From: JAFAFN01 sp963707555
Lineage (GTDB): Bacteria; Actinomycetota; Acidimicrobiia; Acidimicrobiales; Microtrichaceae
Length of the DNA: 64,000 nt
Assembly (NCBI GenBank): GCA_963707555.1
Contig: CAVPQM010000004.1
Location: 124,001 to 188,000 of the forward strand
Direction of reading: 5' to 3'
Shown here: one piece after another, positions 41,069 through 51,117 of the stretch
Layout: the number at the start of each line of letters is the position of its first letter
Numbering within the stretch: position 1 is the stretch's first letter
Translations under genes and position numbers: made by a program
Notes under the pieces: model-generated
Seen by the model: only the letters and a program-made list of their open reading frames with translations
Databases searched by the model: none
Told to the model about the DNA's origin: nothing

Positions 41069-44000
41069 ATGATCAACGGCGACGTTCCTCTGGCGGACAC
41101 CTTCCCACTCACCCCGATGCAGTTCGGGCTGGCCTTCGAGAGCAGCACCGCCGACGTCCCGGGGGTCAACGTCGAACAGGTGGTCTGTCGGTTCACCGAC
41201 GAGCACGTCGACCCGGCGCTGCTGACACGCGCCTGGCAGGCCACATCGGCCCAGCACGAGGTGCTGCGCAGCTCGCTCGACCTCGAACACGCGGACGGAC
41301 CGCTCCAGCACGTCCACTCGTCGTGCGATCTCGAGGTGACGATCCTCGACTGGAGCGCCCTCGGCGACGCCGAACAGGGTCGGGCACTCGAGGACTGGCT
41401 CGTCGTCGACCGCCTGCGCGGCGTCGACCTGGACGCACCGTGCGCCGGCCGGGTGACGCTGATGGTCCTCGGCCCGACGCGTTCGACGATGGTGTGGACC
41501 TTCCACCACGCACTGCTCGACGGTCGGAGCTTCTCCCTGGTGCTCGAAGAGGTGCTGGCACGCCTCGACGAGCTCTCCGAGCACGACACCATGGCGCCTC
41601 GCCCCGAACGGCCCCGGTTCCGTGACCACGTGTTCGCGGTCGCCCGCCGTGACCGCGTGCGCAGCCGAGTCCTTCTTCTCCGAGCTGCTGGTCGACCACG
41701 ACGGCCCGACCCCCGCTCCCGGCGCCTCGGCCCGGGCGCTCCACGTCGAGAACGACGCGCCCCGCCACCGCGAGGTCGAGCGGCGCCTCGACATGGACCT
41801 CGTCACCCGGCTCGAGGCACGCGCCGCGGCGGTCGACGCGACCGTCGGCACCGCCTTGCTCGCCGCGTGGTCGGTGCTCGTCGCCCGGTACTGCTCGACG
41901 GCCGACGTGGTGTTCGGCACGACCCGTTCGGGACGACATGCCGTCGACGGGGCGCCGGACATGGTGGGTTGCCTCATCAACACGGTGCCCATCCGGCTCC
42001 GACCCGGATCGGACACCGCCGTCGACGACCTGCTCCGCGCCGCCCGGGCCTTCCAGATCGACGTGCGACCCCACGAGCACACGGCGCTGGTCGACATCCG
42101 GTCGTGGATCGACGTGCCCGGCGACCAGCCGCTGCTGTCGACGACCGTGGTGTTCGAACGTGACGTGCTCGACGCACGACTCCGTGCCCGCGGCGGTCGT
42201 GCGTCCCGCCGGGTGACGGTCCACGAACAGTCCTCGTCGACCTTGATGCTCGCCGCGTACCTCGACGACGGGCTGACGCTGCGACTCGAGTACGACGCCG
42301 CTCGCTACCACCCCGACACCGTCGAAGGGATCGCGGCGCACCTCGACCGACTGCTCGAGGCCATCGCCGGGTCCGACGCCGACACGCTCATCGGTGACCT
42401 CGAGATGCTCGGGTCCGAGGAGCGACGTCGGTTGCTCGACCGCAACCCGTCACCGCCGGTCGCAGCCGGGGTCGAGCGCTCCGTCGACCTCTTCGAGGCA
42501 CAGGTCCTCGCCCGACCCGACGACGTCGCCGTCGAGGCGCTCGACGGTGATGCGTCGCTCACGTACCGGGCGCTCGAGGAACGAGCGAACCGGCTGGCCC
42601 ACGTCCTGGTCGACGCCGGTGCGGGTCAGGGGCGACCGGTCGCGATCTGCATGTCGCGGTCGGTCGACTTCGTCGTGTCGGTCCTCGCGGTGCTCAAGGC
42701 GGGCGCGGCGTACCTGCCCCTCGATCCGACCTATCCCACGCCGGCGTTGACGCACATGCTCGACGACTCCGGGACTCGTCTGGTGCTCACCCATTCCGCC
42801 TCGGTCGCGGCGGTGCCGGGTGACGGCGACCGCGAGACGCTCGTCGTCGACCGACTCGGTCGGGCGCTCGAGGAAGTCTCGACGACCGCGCCCGAGCGGT
42901 CACCCGCCGCAGAGGGCGACGCGGCTTACGTCATCTACACCTCCGGGACCACCGGCGCGCCGAAGGGCGTGGTGGTCGCCGACCGATCGTTGGCGGACTT
43001 CTGCGTCGCCGTGGCGGACCGCTACGAGCTCACCGCCACGGACCGCGCCCTGCAGTTCTCGAGCCTCAGCTTCGACGTGTCGATCGAGGAGCTGCTGCCC
43101 ACGCTGTCGGTCGGTGCCACCGTGGTGCTCCGCTCCGACGAGCTGTCGTCGTCGATGCGCAGCCTCGTCGAGGCGACCGAGCAGGCCCGACTGACCGTCC
43201 TGAACCTGCCGTCGGCCATCTGGCACGCGCTCGTCGAGCACCTCCACGCGAGCGGTGACCGTCTGGCGCCGTCGGTGCGGCTGGTCGTCGTCGGCGGCGA
43301 GAAGGTCAACCGGTCGGCGTTCGAGGTGTGGACGCGACTCCACCCGGAGCTGCGTTGGCTGAACGGCTACGGACCCACCGAGACGACGGTGACGTGCACC
43401 TCGTTCGACCCCGCCGACCCATTACCACGTCGGCTCCGGCGACGAGCTGCCCATCGGTCGTCCGCTCGGCAACGCCAGGGCGTACGTCCTCGACGAGACG
43501 GGTTCGACGTTGCTGCCCGACGGCCAGGCCGGCGAGCTGTGGATCGGTGGCAGCGGTGTCGCGCTCGGCTATCTGGGCCGGCCCGAGCTCACCGCTGAGC
43601 GCTTCCGAGCCGACCCGTTCGTCGACGACCCGACGGCGCGGATGTACCGAACCGGCGACCGGGCCCGCTGGTCCGCCCATGGCGACCTGGAGTACCTCGG
43701 ACGGGTCGACCGGCAGATCAAGCTGCGCGGGTTCCGGATCGAACCCGGCGAGGTCGAGCGTGTGCTGGAACAGCATCCGGCAGTGCGGCAGGCGTTCGTG
43801 TCGCTCCGACCCGATGCTGCCGGCGACCGACTGGTCGCCTGGATCGTCGCGGACGGCGACGGCGCGGAGCCGGCCGACGTGCTCACCTCGGTGCGACGTC
43901 GACTGCCCGCGCATGCGGTGCCCGGAGCGCTCGTGGTCGTCGACGAGCTCGCCAGGACGCCTGCCGGCAAGGTCGACGTCGACGCGCTGCCGGCACCAGC

Positions 44001-45123
44001 GGTGCATCCGGCACCGGGACACTCGACCGCTCACCGGGGCACCGCGCCCGCGGACGAGCGCGAGGCCGCCATGTGTCGGATCTTCGGCGAGGTCCTGGGC
44101 GAGTCGGTCCCGGTCGACGCGGATGCGTCGTTCTTCGACCTCGGCGGGCATTCCCTGCTCGCGGTGCGACTGATCGGCCGCATCGACGCCGAGTTGGACC
44201 GCCGGGTCACGCTGTCGATGCTCCATCGGGCCCCCTCCGCTCGTGCACTCGCGCTCGAAGTGGGTGGTCATCCGCCCGCAGGCACCGCTCGTCTCGAGCT
44301 GCGTCATCCGGTCGAGCACGCGTACCTCTCGACGATCCAACCCCACGGCGATCGGCCGCCGCTCTTCGGGATCCACGTCCTGGGTGCGAACGGTGAGTTC
44401 TTCCGGCCGCTGTCCGCTCGACTCGGCCCGGACCAGCCGGTGTTCGGGTTGTCCATCACCGACCCCGACGAGCACACGCCCACCGGCGTCGAGGAGATCG
44501 CGGCGCTGTACGTCGAGGAGATCCAGCGGCACCACCCCGAGGGCCCCCTCTCGCTCGCGGCGGTGTCGCTCGGAGGGTACGTCGCGTTCGACGTGGCGCA
44601 GCAGCTCGTCGAGCGAGGGCGAGATGTCAGGGTGCTGGGCCTCTTCGACTCGGCGGGACCCGGTGGGCGACCGACGGTGTCGCCACGACAACGGGTCGCG
44701 ATCCACCTCGACCGGCTGCGACACCGCGGCGCCGAGTACGGCGCGGCGGCGGGCCGCCGATTCCTGTCGACGATGCGCGAGGCGAGCGACACCCTGCGGG
44801 TCAGGCTGCACCGCCGTGCGGGCACCGAGGCCCCCGACGACCTGTGGATGCACCGCTTCGTGCTCGCGAACATTGCCGCAGCGGACCAGTACGTCGCTCG
44901 TCCGTACTCGGGCGCGATCACCGTGTTCCACGCTGCCGACGAGATCTTCGACGCGCCCGAAGCGCTCCAGACCGCACTGGGCTGGTCGTGTGTGGCCGCC
45001 GGCCCGATCGAGATGGTCGAGGTCCCCGGGCGTCACATGTCGATGCTCGAGGAGCCCCACGTCACGGTGCTCGCAGAGGCGCTGCGCTCGGCGATGGACC
45101 GACCCGGCACCCCTCGGGGCTGA
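41069..45123 (+). CDS. One-module NRPS: condensation-adenylation-carrier-thioesterase
   Basis: About 1350 residues after two slips (near 41645 and 43425). Condensation: PLTPMQFGLAFESSTADVPG and catalytic FHHALLDGRSFSL (HHxxxDG). Adenylation: AYVIYTSGTTGAPKGVV, FSSLSFDVSIEELL, WLNGYGPTETTV, YRTGDRARW, GRVDRQIKLRGFRIEPGEVE and RTPAGKVD. Carrier: FFDLGGHSLLAVRLIGR with the phosphopantetheine serine. Thioesterase: GPLSLAAVSLGGYVAFDVAQ with the GxSxG-type AVSLGG, plus a final His in VEVPGRHMSM. A leading C domain without an upstream module suggests condensation with an acyl or amino partner on another protein. No MbtH or PPTase gene is seen. GTG 41027 is an alternative start. Confidence 0.9.
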
Positions 45124-45124
45124 C

Positions 45125-46717
45125 TCAGCCGCCGACCTCCAGCAGCCAGTCCGCACCTGCGGCGGACGCGGTCAGCAGTCGACCGCCGAGGACGTCGCGC
45201 ACGTCGACGTCATCGAGTCCGTCGGTCGTCGTCGGTTCCAGCGGCGCCGCGTCGTCACGTTCGGGCAGCCACACGACCAGGTCGCCACCCGCCGCGGCGC
45301 CGGTGCCGCGGACGCGCAGCTGGCCCGTCGCCGGGTCGCTGACCAGCTCGGCCAGTCGTCCCGGCGCGGCGCGCGGGTAGGCGCGCCCGAGGATCGAGAG
45401 GAACTCCTCGGTGAACCGGGCGTCGGTGTCGTTGTCGGCGTGGTCGTGGCCGGGACAGGCGCGCGTGATCAGGTGGATCTGGTCGGCGGTCGCCGGCTCG
45501 CCCGGCCCGGCGACCGAGTGCGGGTCGCCGCAGGTCTGGCGCCACTGCCACCACGCACCACCGAGCAGACGGCGGTCCTCCTCGGCGGCGTAGCGCGTGG
45601 CGACCGCCAGCGTGTCGGGCTCGGTGCCCCAGAACCCGTACTCGCCGATCCAGAGTGCGGCGTCGATCTCGTCGGCACCCGCCTCGTAGACGTCGAAGGT
45701 CTGCTCCAGGGTCAGCACCGAGTGGATCGACTCCGCGTAGTTGTGCGGGGCGAACACGAGTTGGTCGTCGTCGAAGTACTCCGGGAGCAGGGCGTTGAAC
45801 GGCAGCGGGTACAACTGGAGCGGCTCGACGAACACGGGGGCCGGCGGAGCCCCACCGGCCGACTCGACCCCGCGGATCGCCTGGATCGTGGTCTGCAACC
45901 AGCGGCTGTACGCCAGCTGGTTCGCTTCGCCGGGGTCGACACCGTTGGGCTCGTTCAACAGGTCGTAGCCGGCGACGCCGGGATCACCGGAGAAGCGCTC
46001 CGCGACCGCCGCCCACACGGCGGTCAACCGACCGGCGATGCCGTCGGTGTCGGCGTAGAAGTTCGCGAACGCCCGTTGGACAGCCGGGGCCGATTCGCGT
46101 TGTGAGCCGGGCGCCCGACACGTCGTCGCTCCGTCGGTGATCGTCGCCCACTCCGGGGCACCGTCCCAGCCGATGACCGCCTCGGTGCCGGCAGGGCAGG
46201 TGGTCCCCTCGGGGGTGGCCGACGACATGCCCCAGGCGTCCTGGTGCATGTCGAGCACGACGTAGATGCCGCGCTCGTTCGCCGCGGCGACCGCAGCTTC
46301 GATCTCGTCGAGGTACCCGTCGTCGATCTCGCCGCGGCTCGGCTCCAGCAGTGACCACGACATGATCAGCCGCACGACCGAGAATCCGTTCGCCGCCATG
46401 GCGTCCCAGTCGTCGTCGGTGACCGGCGCCGTGGGCTCGACCTGTGGGTCGGCCTGGGCGTACTCGCCGAGCGCGTTGACGTTCGCGCCGCGCAGCAGCA
46501 CCTCCCGACCCCGGTCGTCGACGATCCGCTGCTCCTCGACGTGCAGCGGCCGAAGCTCCACCGCTTCGATGGCGGCCGTCGTGGTGGTGACGTCCTCGCC
46601 CGTCTCGGCGGCGCCCCCTGCGTCGGCGTCCGAGCCGCCGGTGCACGAGACGAGCAGCGCGGTCAGCGCGCACAGGAGCGACGCGACGACGAACGGACGG
46701 TTCCTGCGGCTCGACAT
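45125..46717 (-). CDS. Secreted GH5-family glycosidase lipoprotein (endoglycoceramidase-like)
   Basis: A protein of 530 residues. Signal peptide with lipobox: MSSRRNRPFVVASLLCALTA then LLVSCTGG. The barrel shows VLLRGANVNALGEYAQADPQ, GFSVVRLIMSWSLLEPSRGE, YVVLDMHQDAWGMSSATPEG, the acid/base GVAGYDLLNEPNGVDPG, FAPHNYAES and the nucleophile AALWIGEYGFWGTEPDT. Those features and the DMHQD motif match the endoglycoceramidase-like GH5 branch, which cleaves glycolipids between sugar and ceramide. A beta-sandwich C-terminal domain of about 90 residues follows. It is convergent with the NRPS gene, one base apart. Substrate is inferred only from the family. Confidence 0.88.
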   Translation of the reverse strand: MSSRRNRPFVVASLLCALTALLVSCTGGSDADAGGAAETGEDVTTTTAAIEAVELRPLHVEEQRIVDDRGREVLLRGANVNALGEYAQADPQVEPTAPVTDDDWDAMAANGFSVVRLIMSWSLLEPSRGEIDDGYLDEIEAAVAAANERGIYVVLDMHQDAWGMSSATPEGTTCPAGTEAVIGWDGAPEWATITDGATTCRAPGSQRESAPAVQRAFANFYADTDGIAGRLTAVWAAVAERFSGDPGVAGYDLLNEPNGVDPGEANQLAYSRWLQTTIQAIRGVESAGGAPPAPVFVEPLQLYPLPFNALLPEYFDDDQLVFAPHNYAESIHSVLTLEQTFDVYEAGADEIDAALWIGEYGFWGTEPDTLAVATRYAAEEDRRLLGGAWWQWRQTCGDPHSVAGPGEPATADQIHLITRACPGHDHADNDTDARFTEEFLSILGRAYPRAAPGRLAELVSDPATGQLRVRGTGAAAGGDLVVWLPERDDAAPLEPTTTDGLDDVDVRDVLGGRLLTASAAGADWLLEVGG

Positions 46718-46804
46718 CGGGTGAGTCTGGCAGTACTTGCCCGTGCAGGGGTCGATCCGGGGCAGCATGTAACGCGTCCGGGGGACTCGGCGCTTCAGAA
46801 GGTG

Positions 46805-47281
46805 ATGGCAACGGTGGGGGAGGACGACGACGAGCAGCGACGAGCCTTCGTCGAGTTCGTGGGTGCTGCAGAGCCCCGGCTGCGTCGAGCGCTCGTCGGT
46901 GCCTACGGGCCGGAACGGGGTCGCGACGCTGCGGCCGCCGCGCTCGCCTACGCGTGGGCCCACTGGGACCGCGTGCGTCCGATGGAGCATCCGGTCGCGT
47001 ACCTGTACCGCGTCGGACAGAGCGAGACACGACCTCGGCGTCGGCGGGTCCTGGCCGATCCGATCGCCGGCGTGGAACCACTGGTCGAGCCCGGCCTGCA
47101 ACGGGCACTCGCAGCGCTCAGCACCCGACAGCGCACGGCGGTGGTGCTGGTCCACGGCTTCGACTGGCCCATCGACGAGGTCGCGCAACTGCTGGGCACG
47201 TCCCCGAACACGGCGCGCACACATCTGAAGCGCGGGCTCGACAAGCTCCGCGAGGCGTTGGAGGTGACCGATGTCGGATGA
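46805..47281 (+). CDS. ECF-type sigma factor (SigE-like)
   Basis: A protein of 158 residues. Region 2 is weak (RRALVGAYGPERGRDAAAAA, YAWAHWDRVRPMEHPVAYLY) and region 4 is clear: ALAALSTRQRTAVVLVHGFD plus WPIDEVAQLLGTSPNTARTH and LKRGLDKLREAL. It overlaps by 11 bases the next gene, which encodes a membrane-anchored partner, the usual sigma/anti-sigma arrangement. Divergent from the GH5 lipoprotein. The target promoter is not known. Confidence 0.85.
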   Translation: MATVGEDDDEQRRAFVEFVGAAEPRLRRALVGAYGPERGRDAAAAALAYAWAHWDRVRPMEHPVAYLYRVGQSETRPRRRRVLADPIAGVEPLVEPGLQRALAALSTRQRTAVVLVHGFDWPIDEVAQLLGTSPNTARTHLKRGLDKLREALEVTDVG

Positions 47282-48272
47282 GCTCGGTGAACTGCGAACG
47301 GTCGTCGACGACGCGTGCGCCGCGGTGTCGGCGGACGAGGCCATCGAGCGATCGCACGACCACGCGCCGAGCGCAGGCTTCCACCGCCCGGCCCGTTCGC
47401 GCCCTCACCTGATGGTTGTCGGCGCGGCTGCGGCGTTCGTCGTGATCGGCGGCCTGATCTGGCACCAGTCCACGGGGCCCTCGGCCACTTCGGTGAGCGT
47501 GGTTCCGACAGATGAGCGCCCGGCGACGACGCTCGGCCCCAGCCCCACCTTGGCGAACGGCTGCCCGGCCGACATGCCCGAGGAGTTCCTGACCACGAGC
47601 AGCTTCCCGCCAGGCAGCGAGGGCCTTCTCACCGCGCGGACGTGCGGGCACATGACGGCAGTCGGTGCGGGCGGTCCCGAGAAGGTGGGATGGGTGTCGA
47701 TCGACGAGATCACCGCGATCGGTCCCGACCAGTTGATCCCGGTGTACGACGATCGGGGCGACCAGATCGCCTGGTGGGCGTCCGAAGGGCTGGGATGGGT
47801 CGACCTCGACGACGCCGCTGCACCTGGCTGGAGCATCCGGTCGGCCGTTCGGGCGGAAGAGGACGAGATCGTGGGGTTGCTGGTCGGGGGCGGGCACCGA
47901 CCTGGGCTGCTGACCAAACGGCCGGTGAGCGGGCTCAGGGTCGAGGAGCCCGAGGGCGACATCTCCGATCCGCGCGTCCAACGGCTCGTGCTCGTGCCCA
48001 ACGACCACGACGAGCGTTCCTTCAGCGGCCTGGACCGGTTGGAGGTCACGCTCGCGGTCGACAAGCGTGCCGAGGAGACGCTCGCCGGCATCGCCGAGCA
48101 GCACGGCACCACGGTCACCGAGGTCGACGACCGACCTTTCGTCATCTACGACGACGGCGGCGAACGTGTCGCGGTCTGGGCGCGGGCGGGCGTGGTGCTG
48201 GTGACCTCGCGCTCGCTGGGCATCGACGACCGCACGATCTCCTCGCTGGTCGACATCGTGAGGCTGCTCTGA
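47271..48272 (+). CDS. Single-TM protein, probable anti-sigma partner
   Basis: A protein of 333 residues. The cytoplasmic N-terminal 50 residues (ELRTVVDDACAAVSADEAIE) precede one hydrophobic segment HLMVVGAAAAFVVIGGLIWH; the remainder is extracytoplasmic, with a Thr/Pro-rich linker and two alpha/beta parts (GWVSIDEITAIGPDQLIPVY and VTLAVDKRAEETLAGIAEQH). The overlap with the sigma gene and the topology suggest an anti-sigma factor, but no ZAS-type HxxxCxxC motif is present, so the assignment rests on context. Confidence 0.6.
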   Translation: MSDELGELRTVVDDACAAVSADEAIERSHDHAPSAGFHRPARSRPHLMVVGAAAAFVVIGGLIWHQSTGPSATSVSVVPTDERPATTLGPSPTLANGCPADMPEEFLTTSSFPPGSEGLLTARTCGHMTAVGAGGPEKVGWVSIDEITAIGPDQLIPVYDDRGDQIAWWASEGLGWVDLDDAAAPGWSIRSAVRAEEDEIVGLLVGGGHRPGLLTKRPVSGLRVEEPEGDISDPRVQRLVLVPNDHDERSFSGLDRLEVTLAVDKRAEETLAGIAEQHGTTVTEVDDRPFVIYDDGGERVAVWARAGVVLVTSRSLGIDDRTISSLVDIVRLL

Positions 48273-48306
48273 GCCGCGGGTGTCCGCGTGGTTGCGAGCC
48301 CCGTCC

Positions 48307-49392
48307 TCAGACGCGGATGTACTTCTGCTCGCCGACGCCGAAGATGCCGTCGACGGTCAGGTCGACCTCGTCGGTGCTGGATCCGTCCCTCGAACCAGCC
48401 GTACGGCGCGTAGTACTCGGCGAGCGACTTGTTCGGTCCGACGTGCATCTCGCTGCGCACCGTCGGGGTGAACCGGACGTCGACCGCGCCCGACCGGTCG
48501 CTCACCAGCCACGTGCCCATCGGCCCCTTCGGCCGCTCGACGTGCACGGCGGGAAGGCGGAACACCTGGTTGCCTCGCCACACGGCGTTCTCGTTGTAGA
48601 TGTCCGGATCGTCGGATCTGGTTGTCGGTCAGGTTGAAGCCCTCGACCAGGCCGTCCGGTCGCTGCGGCGCACCCCGGTGACCCAGTCGTACTGCATGGG
48701 CGAGGGGTAGTCGCCGTGGTGGTCGTCGAGGATCATGAACGAGCGATCCGCCGAGAGCTCGACCACGTCGAGGCCGATGCCGCATGCGTGCCGTCGAAGG
48801 GCATCATCGCCTTGTGCGAGTACAGGGCACGGCTGTCGCTGAAGGGATGGCAGATCACGAGGTGCCCGGCCCGGTCGGGGGAGCAGTCACCGACGCCGTG
48901 CAGTTCGAGCGGAGGGCAGCGGGCGGGACCCGCTCGCCGGCCCGGGTGGCTGGCGTCGACGGTCAGCCGACCCGACGCCATCTCGTTGCCGACCGAGATC
49001 GAGAAGTCGCCGCGCCGGCCGTGTGAGCGGGTGCCGTCCAGACCCGCGAGCGACCGACAGCGACGTCGAGGGCACCTTGGTCTCCCAGCGGTGGATCCGC
49101 CCCGATGCCTTGTGCACGCCGAGCACCTGCAGCAGCGCGATCGACTTGGTGTCGTAGACCGCGCCGAGCACGAACCACTCGTCGTTCGCCGAGCTGGAAC
49201 GCCTCCCACTCCTTGAGCCGGAGGTTCCGGGCGCGTTCGCCGGAGTCGACCGGCGACGCCGCGCCCGTCGACGACGTCGAGCGGATTGATGCGGGTGATC
49301 GGTCCGTCGTAGGTGCCGAACACGTAGGCGCCCTCGGCGACGAGCGCCGGAGGCGCGGGCTGGCGGGGCGGTGGGGTCGAGGTGTCGGTCAC
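48307..49392 (-). CDS. DUF2804 family protein (several frameshifts)
   Basis: About 360 residues when joined from several frames. N-terminus PPALVAEGAYVFGTYDGPIT, RINPLDVVDG, then LGAVYDTKSIALLQVLGVHK, ASGRIHRWETKVPSTSLSVA, GDFSISVGNEMASGRLTVDA, PFSDSRALYSHKAMMPFDGT, SDGLVEGFNLTDNQI, WRGNQVFRLPAVHVERPKGP and NKSLAEYYAPYGWFEGRI. YSHKA.MP, GDYP and GFNLTDNQ are DUF2804 signatures, a lipocalin-like fold. Slips lie near 49265, 49190, 49050, 48785, 48680, 48615 and 48385. GTG start at 49392, stop TGA at 48309-48307. Function unknown. Confidence 0.8.
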
Positions 49393-49409
49393 GTCGGGTC
49401 CGGCAGCGC

Positions 49410-49691
49410 TCAGAGGTATTCGCAGAGGTACGCGGTCGGGGTCTCGACCTTGAGGTCGAACCCGCTGTCGCCGGGCACCTCGAACACGGTGCCTGCGACG
49501 AAGGTCTGCCAGTCCGAGCCGGGGAGCTGCACGACGAGCTCGCCGTGCACGACGGTCATGCGCTCCGGTGCCTGGGTGCCGAAGTGGTACTCGCCGACGT
49601 CCATGACCCCGACGCTGGCGCTCGCTCCGTCGCGCTCGTAGCCGATGCTCTGGACGTCGCCGTCGAAGTAGGTGTTGTGCTGCAGGGGCAT
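49410..49691 (-). CDS. ppnP: Pyrimidine/purine nucleoside phosphorylase PpnP
   Basis: A protein of 93 residues, the standard size of PpnP/YaiE cupins (DUF1255). LQHNTYFDGDVQSIGYERDG, VGVMDVGEYHFGTQAPERMT and VPGDSGFDLKVETPTAYLCE are the conserved family blocks. PpnP catalyses phosphorolysis of several nucleosides to free base and ribose 1-phosphate. The ATG at 49691 gives the conserved MPLQHNTYF start; a longer reading adds 20 residues not found in the family. It is 17 bases upstream of the DUF2804 gene. Confidence 0.93.
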   Translation of the reverse strand: MPLQHNTYFDGDVQSIGYERDGASASVGVMDVGEYHFGTQAPERMTVVHGELVVQLPGSDWQTFVAGTVFEVPGDSGFDLKVETPTAYLCEYL

Positions 49692-49777
49692 GGTCCAGAT
49701 GGTGCCAGACCGCCGGCCGCGAACGGCAACCGGCTCGGCTCGTGGGGTCACCGGAGCCCGCAGTACCGTGGACGCCC

Positions 49778-50824
49778 GTGGATTCCGTGACCAAGACCAA
49801 CCCCGGCAACTTCTTCGAGGACTTCCGCCTCGGGCAGATCATCGAGCACGCGACACCGAGGACGGTGACCGAGGGCGACCGTGCGCTGTACGGCGCGCTG
49901 TACCCGACCCGGTTCGCATTGCCGTCGTCGGAGGCGTTCGCCGCGGCCTCGGGTCTGACGCCCGCTCCGGTCGAGGAGCTGATCGGCTTCCACATCGCGT
50001 TCGGCAAGACGGTGCCCGACATCTCGCTCAACGCGGTGGCCAACCTGGGCTACGCCGAGTGTCGCTTCCACCGGCCGGTGCGACCCGGGCGACACGCTCC
50101 GGTCGACCTCCGAGGTCATCGGCCTCAAGGAGAACTCGAACGGGAAGACCGGCGTGGTCTACGTGCGCTCGACCGGCGCGTGACCAGCACGACCGCGGTC
50201 GCGATCGACTGGGCCCGCTGGGTGATGGTCCGCAAGCGGGACGTCGACGCCCCGGCGCCCGAGACGGTCGTGCCGGACCTCGCCGACCACGTCGGCGCGT
50301 CCGACCTGGTCATCCCCGAGGGCCTCGACTTCACGAACTACGACGACGCGCTCGCCGGTTCGCCGTACCGCTGGGGTGACTACGCGATCGGCGAGAAGAT
50401 CGACCACGTCGACGGCGTGACCCTCGACGAGGCCGAGCACATGATGGCCACCCGCCTGTGGCAGAACACCGCCAAGGTCCACTTCAACGTCGAGGCCCGC
50501 GACGACGGTCGCCGACTGATCTACGGCGGACACATCATCTCGATGGCTCGTGCGCTGTCGTTCAACGGTCTGGCCAACGCCCAGCTGATCGCCGCGATCA
50601 ACTCCGGCGCGCACACCAGCCCGGCCTTCGCCGGTGACACCGTGTATGCCTGGTCCGAGGTGCTCGACATGGCCGAGACGTCGGCGCCGGGTGTCGGTGC
50701 GCTCCGGCTGCGCCTCGTGGCGACCAAGGGCCGCGACGAGTCGATGACGCTGCGCGGCGACGACGGCAAGTACGCCCCCGGCGTGCTGCTCGACCTCGAC
50801 ATCTGGACGCTCTGCCCGCGCTGA
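49778..50824 (+). CDS. MaoC-type two-hotdog hydratase (mesaconyl-CoA hydratase-like)
   Basis: About 348 residues. NPGNFFEDFRLGQIIEHATP and RTVTEGDRALYGALYPTRFA open the first hotdog; the second has YDDALAGSPYRWGDYAIGEK, VDGVTLDEAEHMMATRLWQN and YGGHIISMARALSFNGLANA. Residues TKVHFN and GGHIISMARALS carry the catalytic His/Asp region. The layout matches mesaconyl-C1/methylmalyl-CoA dehydratase proteins of actinobacteria. Between 50090 and 50182 the written frame is wrong (RHAPVDLRGHRPQGE...); the other frame gives GDTLRSTSEVIGLKENSNGK, so two slips cancel. GTG start at 49778. Acts on an acyl-CoA; exact substrate open. Confidence 0.88.
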   Translation: MDSVTKTNPGNFFEDFRLGQIIEHATPRTVTEGDRALYGALYPTRFALPSSEAFAAASGLTPAPVEELIGFHIAFGKTVPDISLNAVANLGYAECRFHRPVRPGRHAPVDLRGHRPQGELEREDRRGLRALDRRVTSTTAVAIDWARWVMVRKRDVDAPAPETVVPDLADHVGASDLVIPEGLDFTNYDDALAGSPYRWGDYAIGEKIDHVDGVTLDEAEHMMATRLWQNTAKVHFNVEARDDGRRLIYGGHIISMARALSFNGLANAQLIAAINSGAHTSPAFAGDTVYAWSEVLDMAETSAPGVGALRLRLVATKGRDESMTLRGDDGKYAPGVLLDLDIWTLCPR

Positions 50825-50850
50825 CCGGGCGCCGTTCGAGGGGAGACGAC

Positions 50851-51090
50851 ATGGCAGGCGACGACACACCGGAGTCGAACAAGGTCCCCCCGACCAAGGT
50901 GCAGGGCCCCGCGTCCTACTTCCCGTCGATCGAGCGCACCTACGGTCGACCGATCGAGGAGTGGCTCGACCTGGTGCGCTCGAGCCCGCTCGAGGGACAC
51001 AAGGAGAAGGTCGAGTGGCTGAAGTCCGAGCACGGGCTCGGGCACGGCCACGCCAACGCGATCGTCGCCTACGTGAAGCTCGAGGGCTGA
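50851..51090 (+). CDS. DUF4287 domain protein
   Basis: A protein of 79 residues. SYFPSIERTYGRPIEEWLDL, VRSSPLEGHKEKVEWLKSEH and GLGHGHANAIVAYVK match the DUF4287 helical domain in full. The ATG at 50851 has GAGGGGAGAC upstream. It follows the MaoC gene by 26 bases and may be co-transcribed. Function unknown; DUF4287 also occurs fused to DUF5655. Confidence 0.92.
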   Translation: MAGDDTPESNKVPPTKVQGPASYFPSIERTYGRPIEEWLDLVRSSPLEGHKEKVEWLKSEHGLGHGHANAIVAYVKLEG

Positions 51091-51117
51091 GCGCCCGCCG
51101 CTCCTGCACGTACGCGG

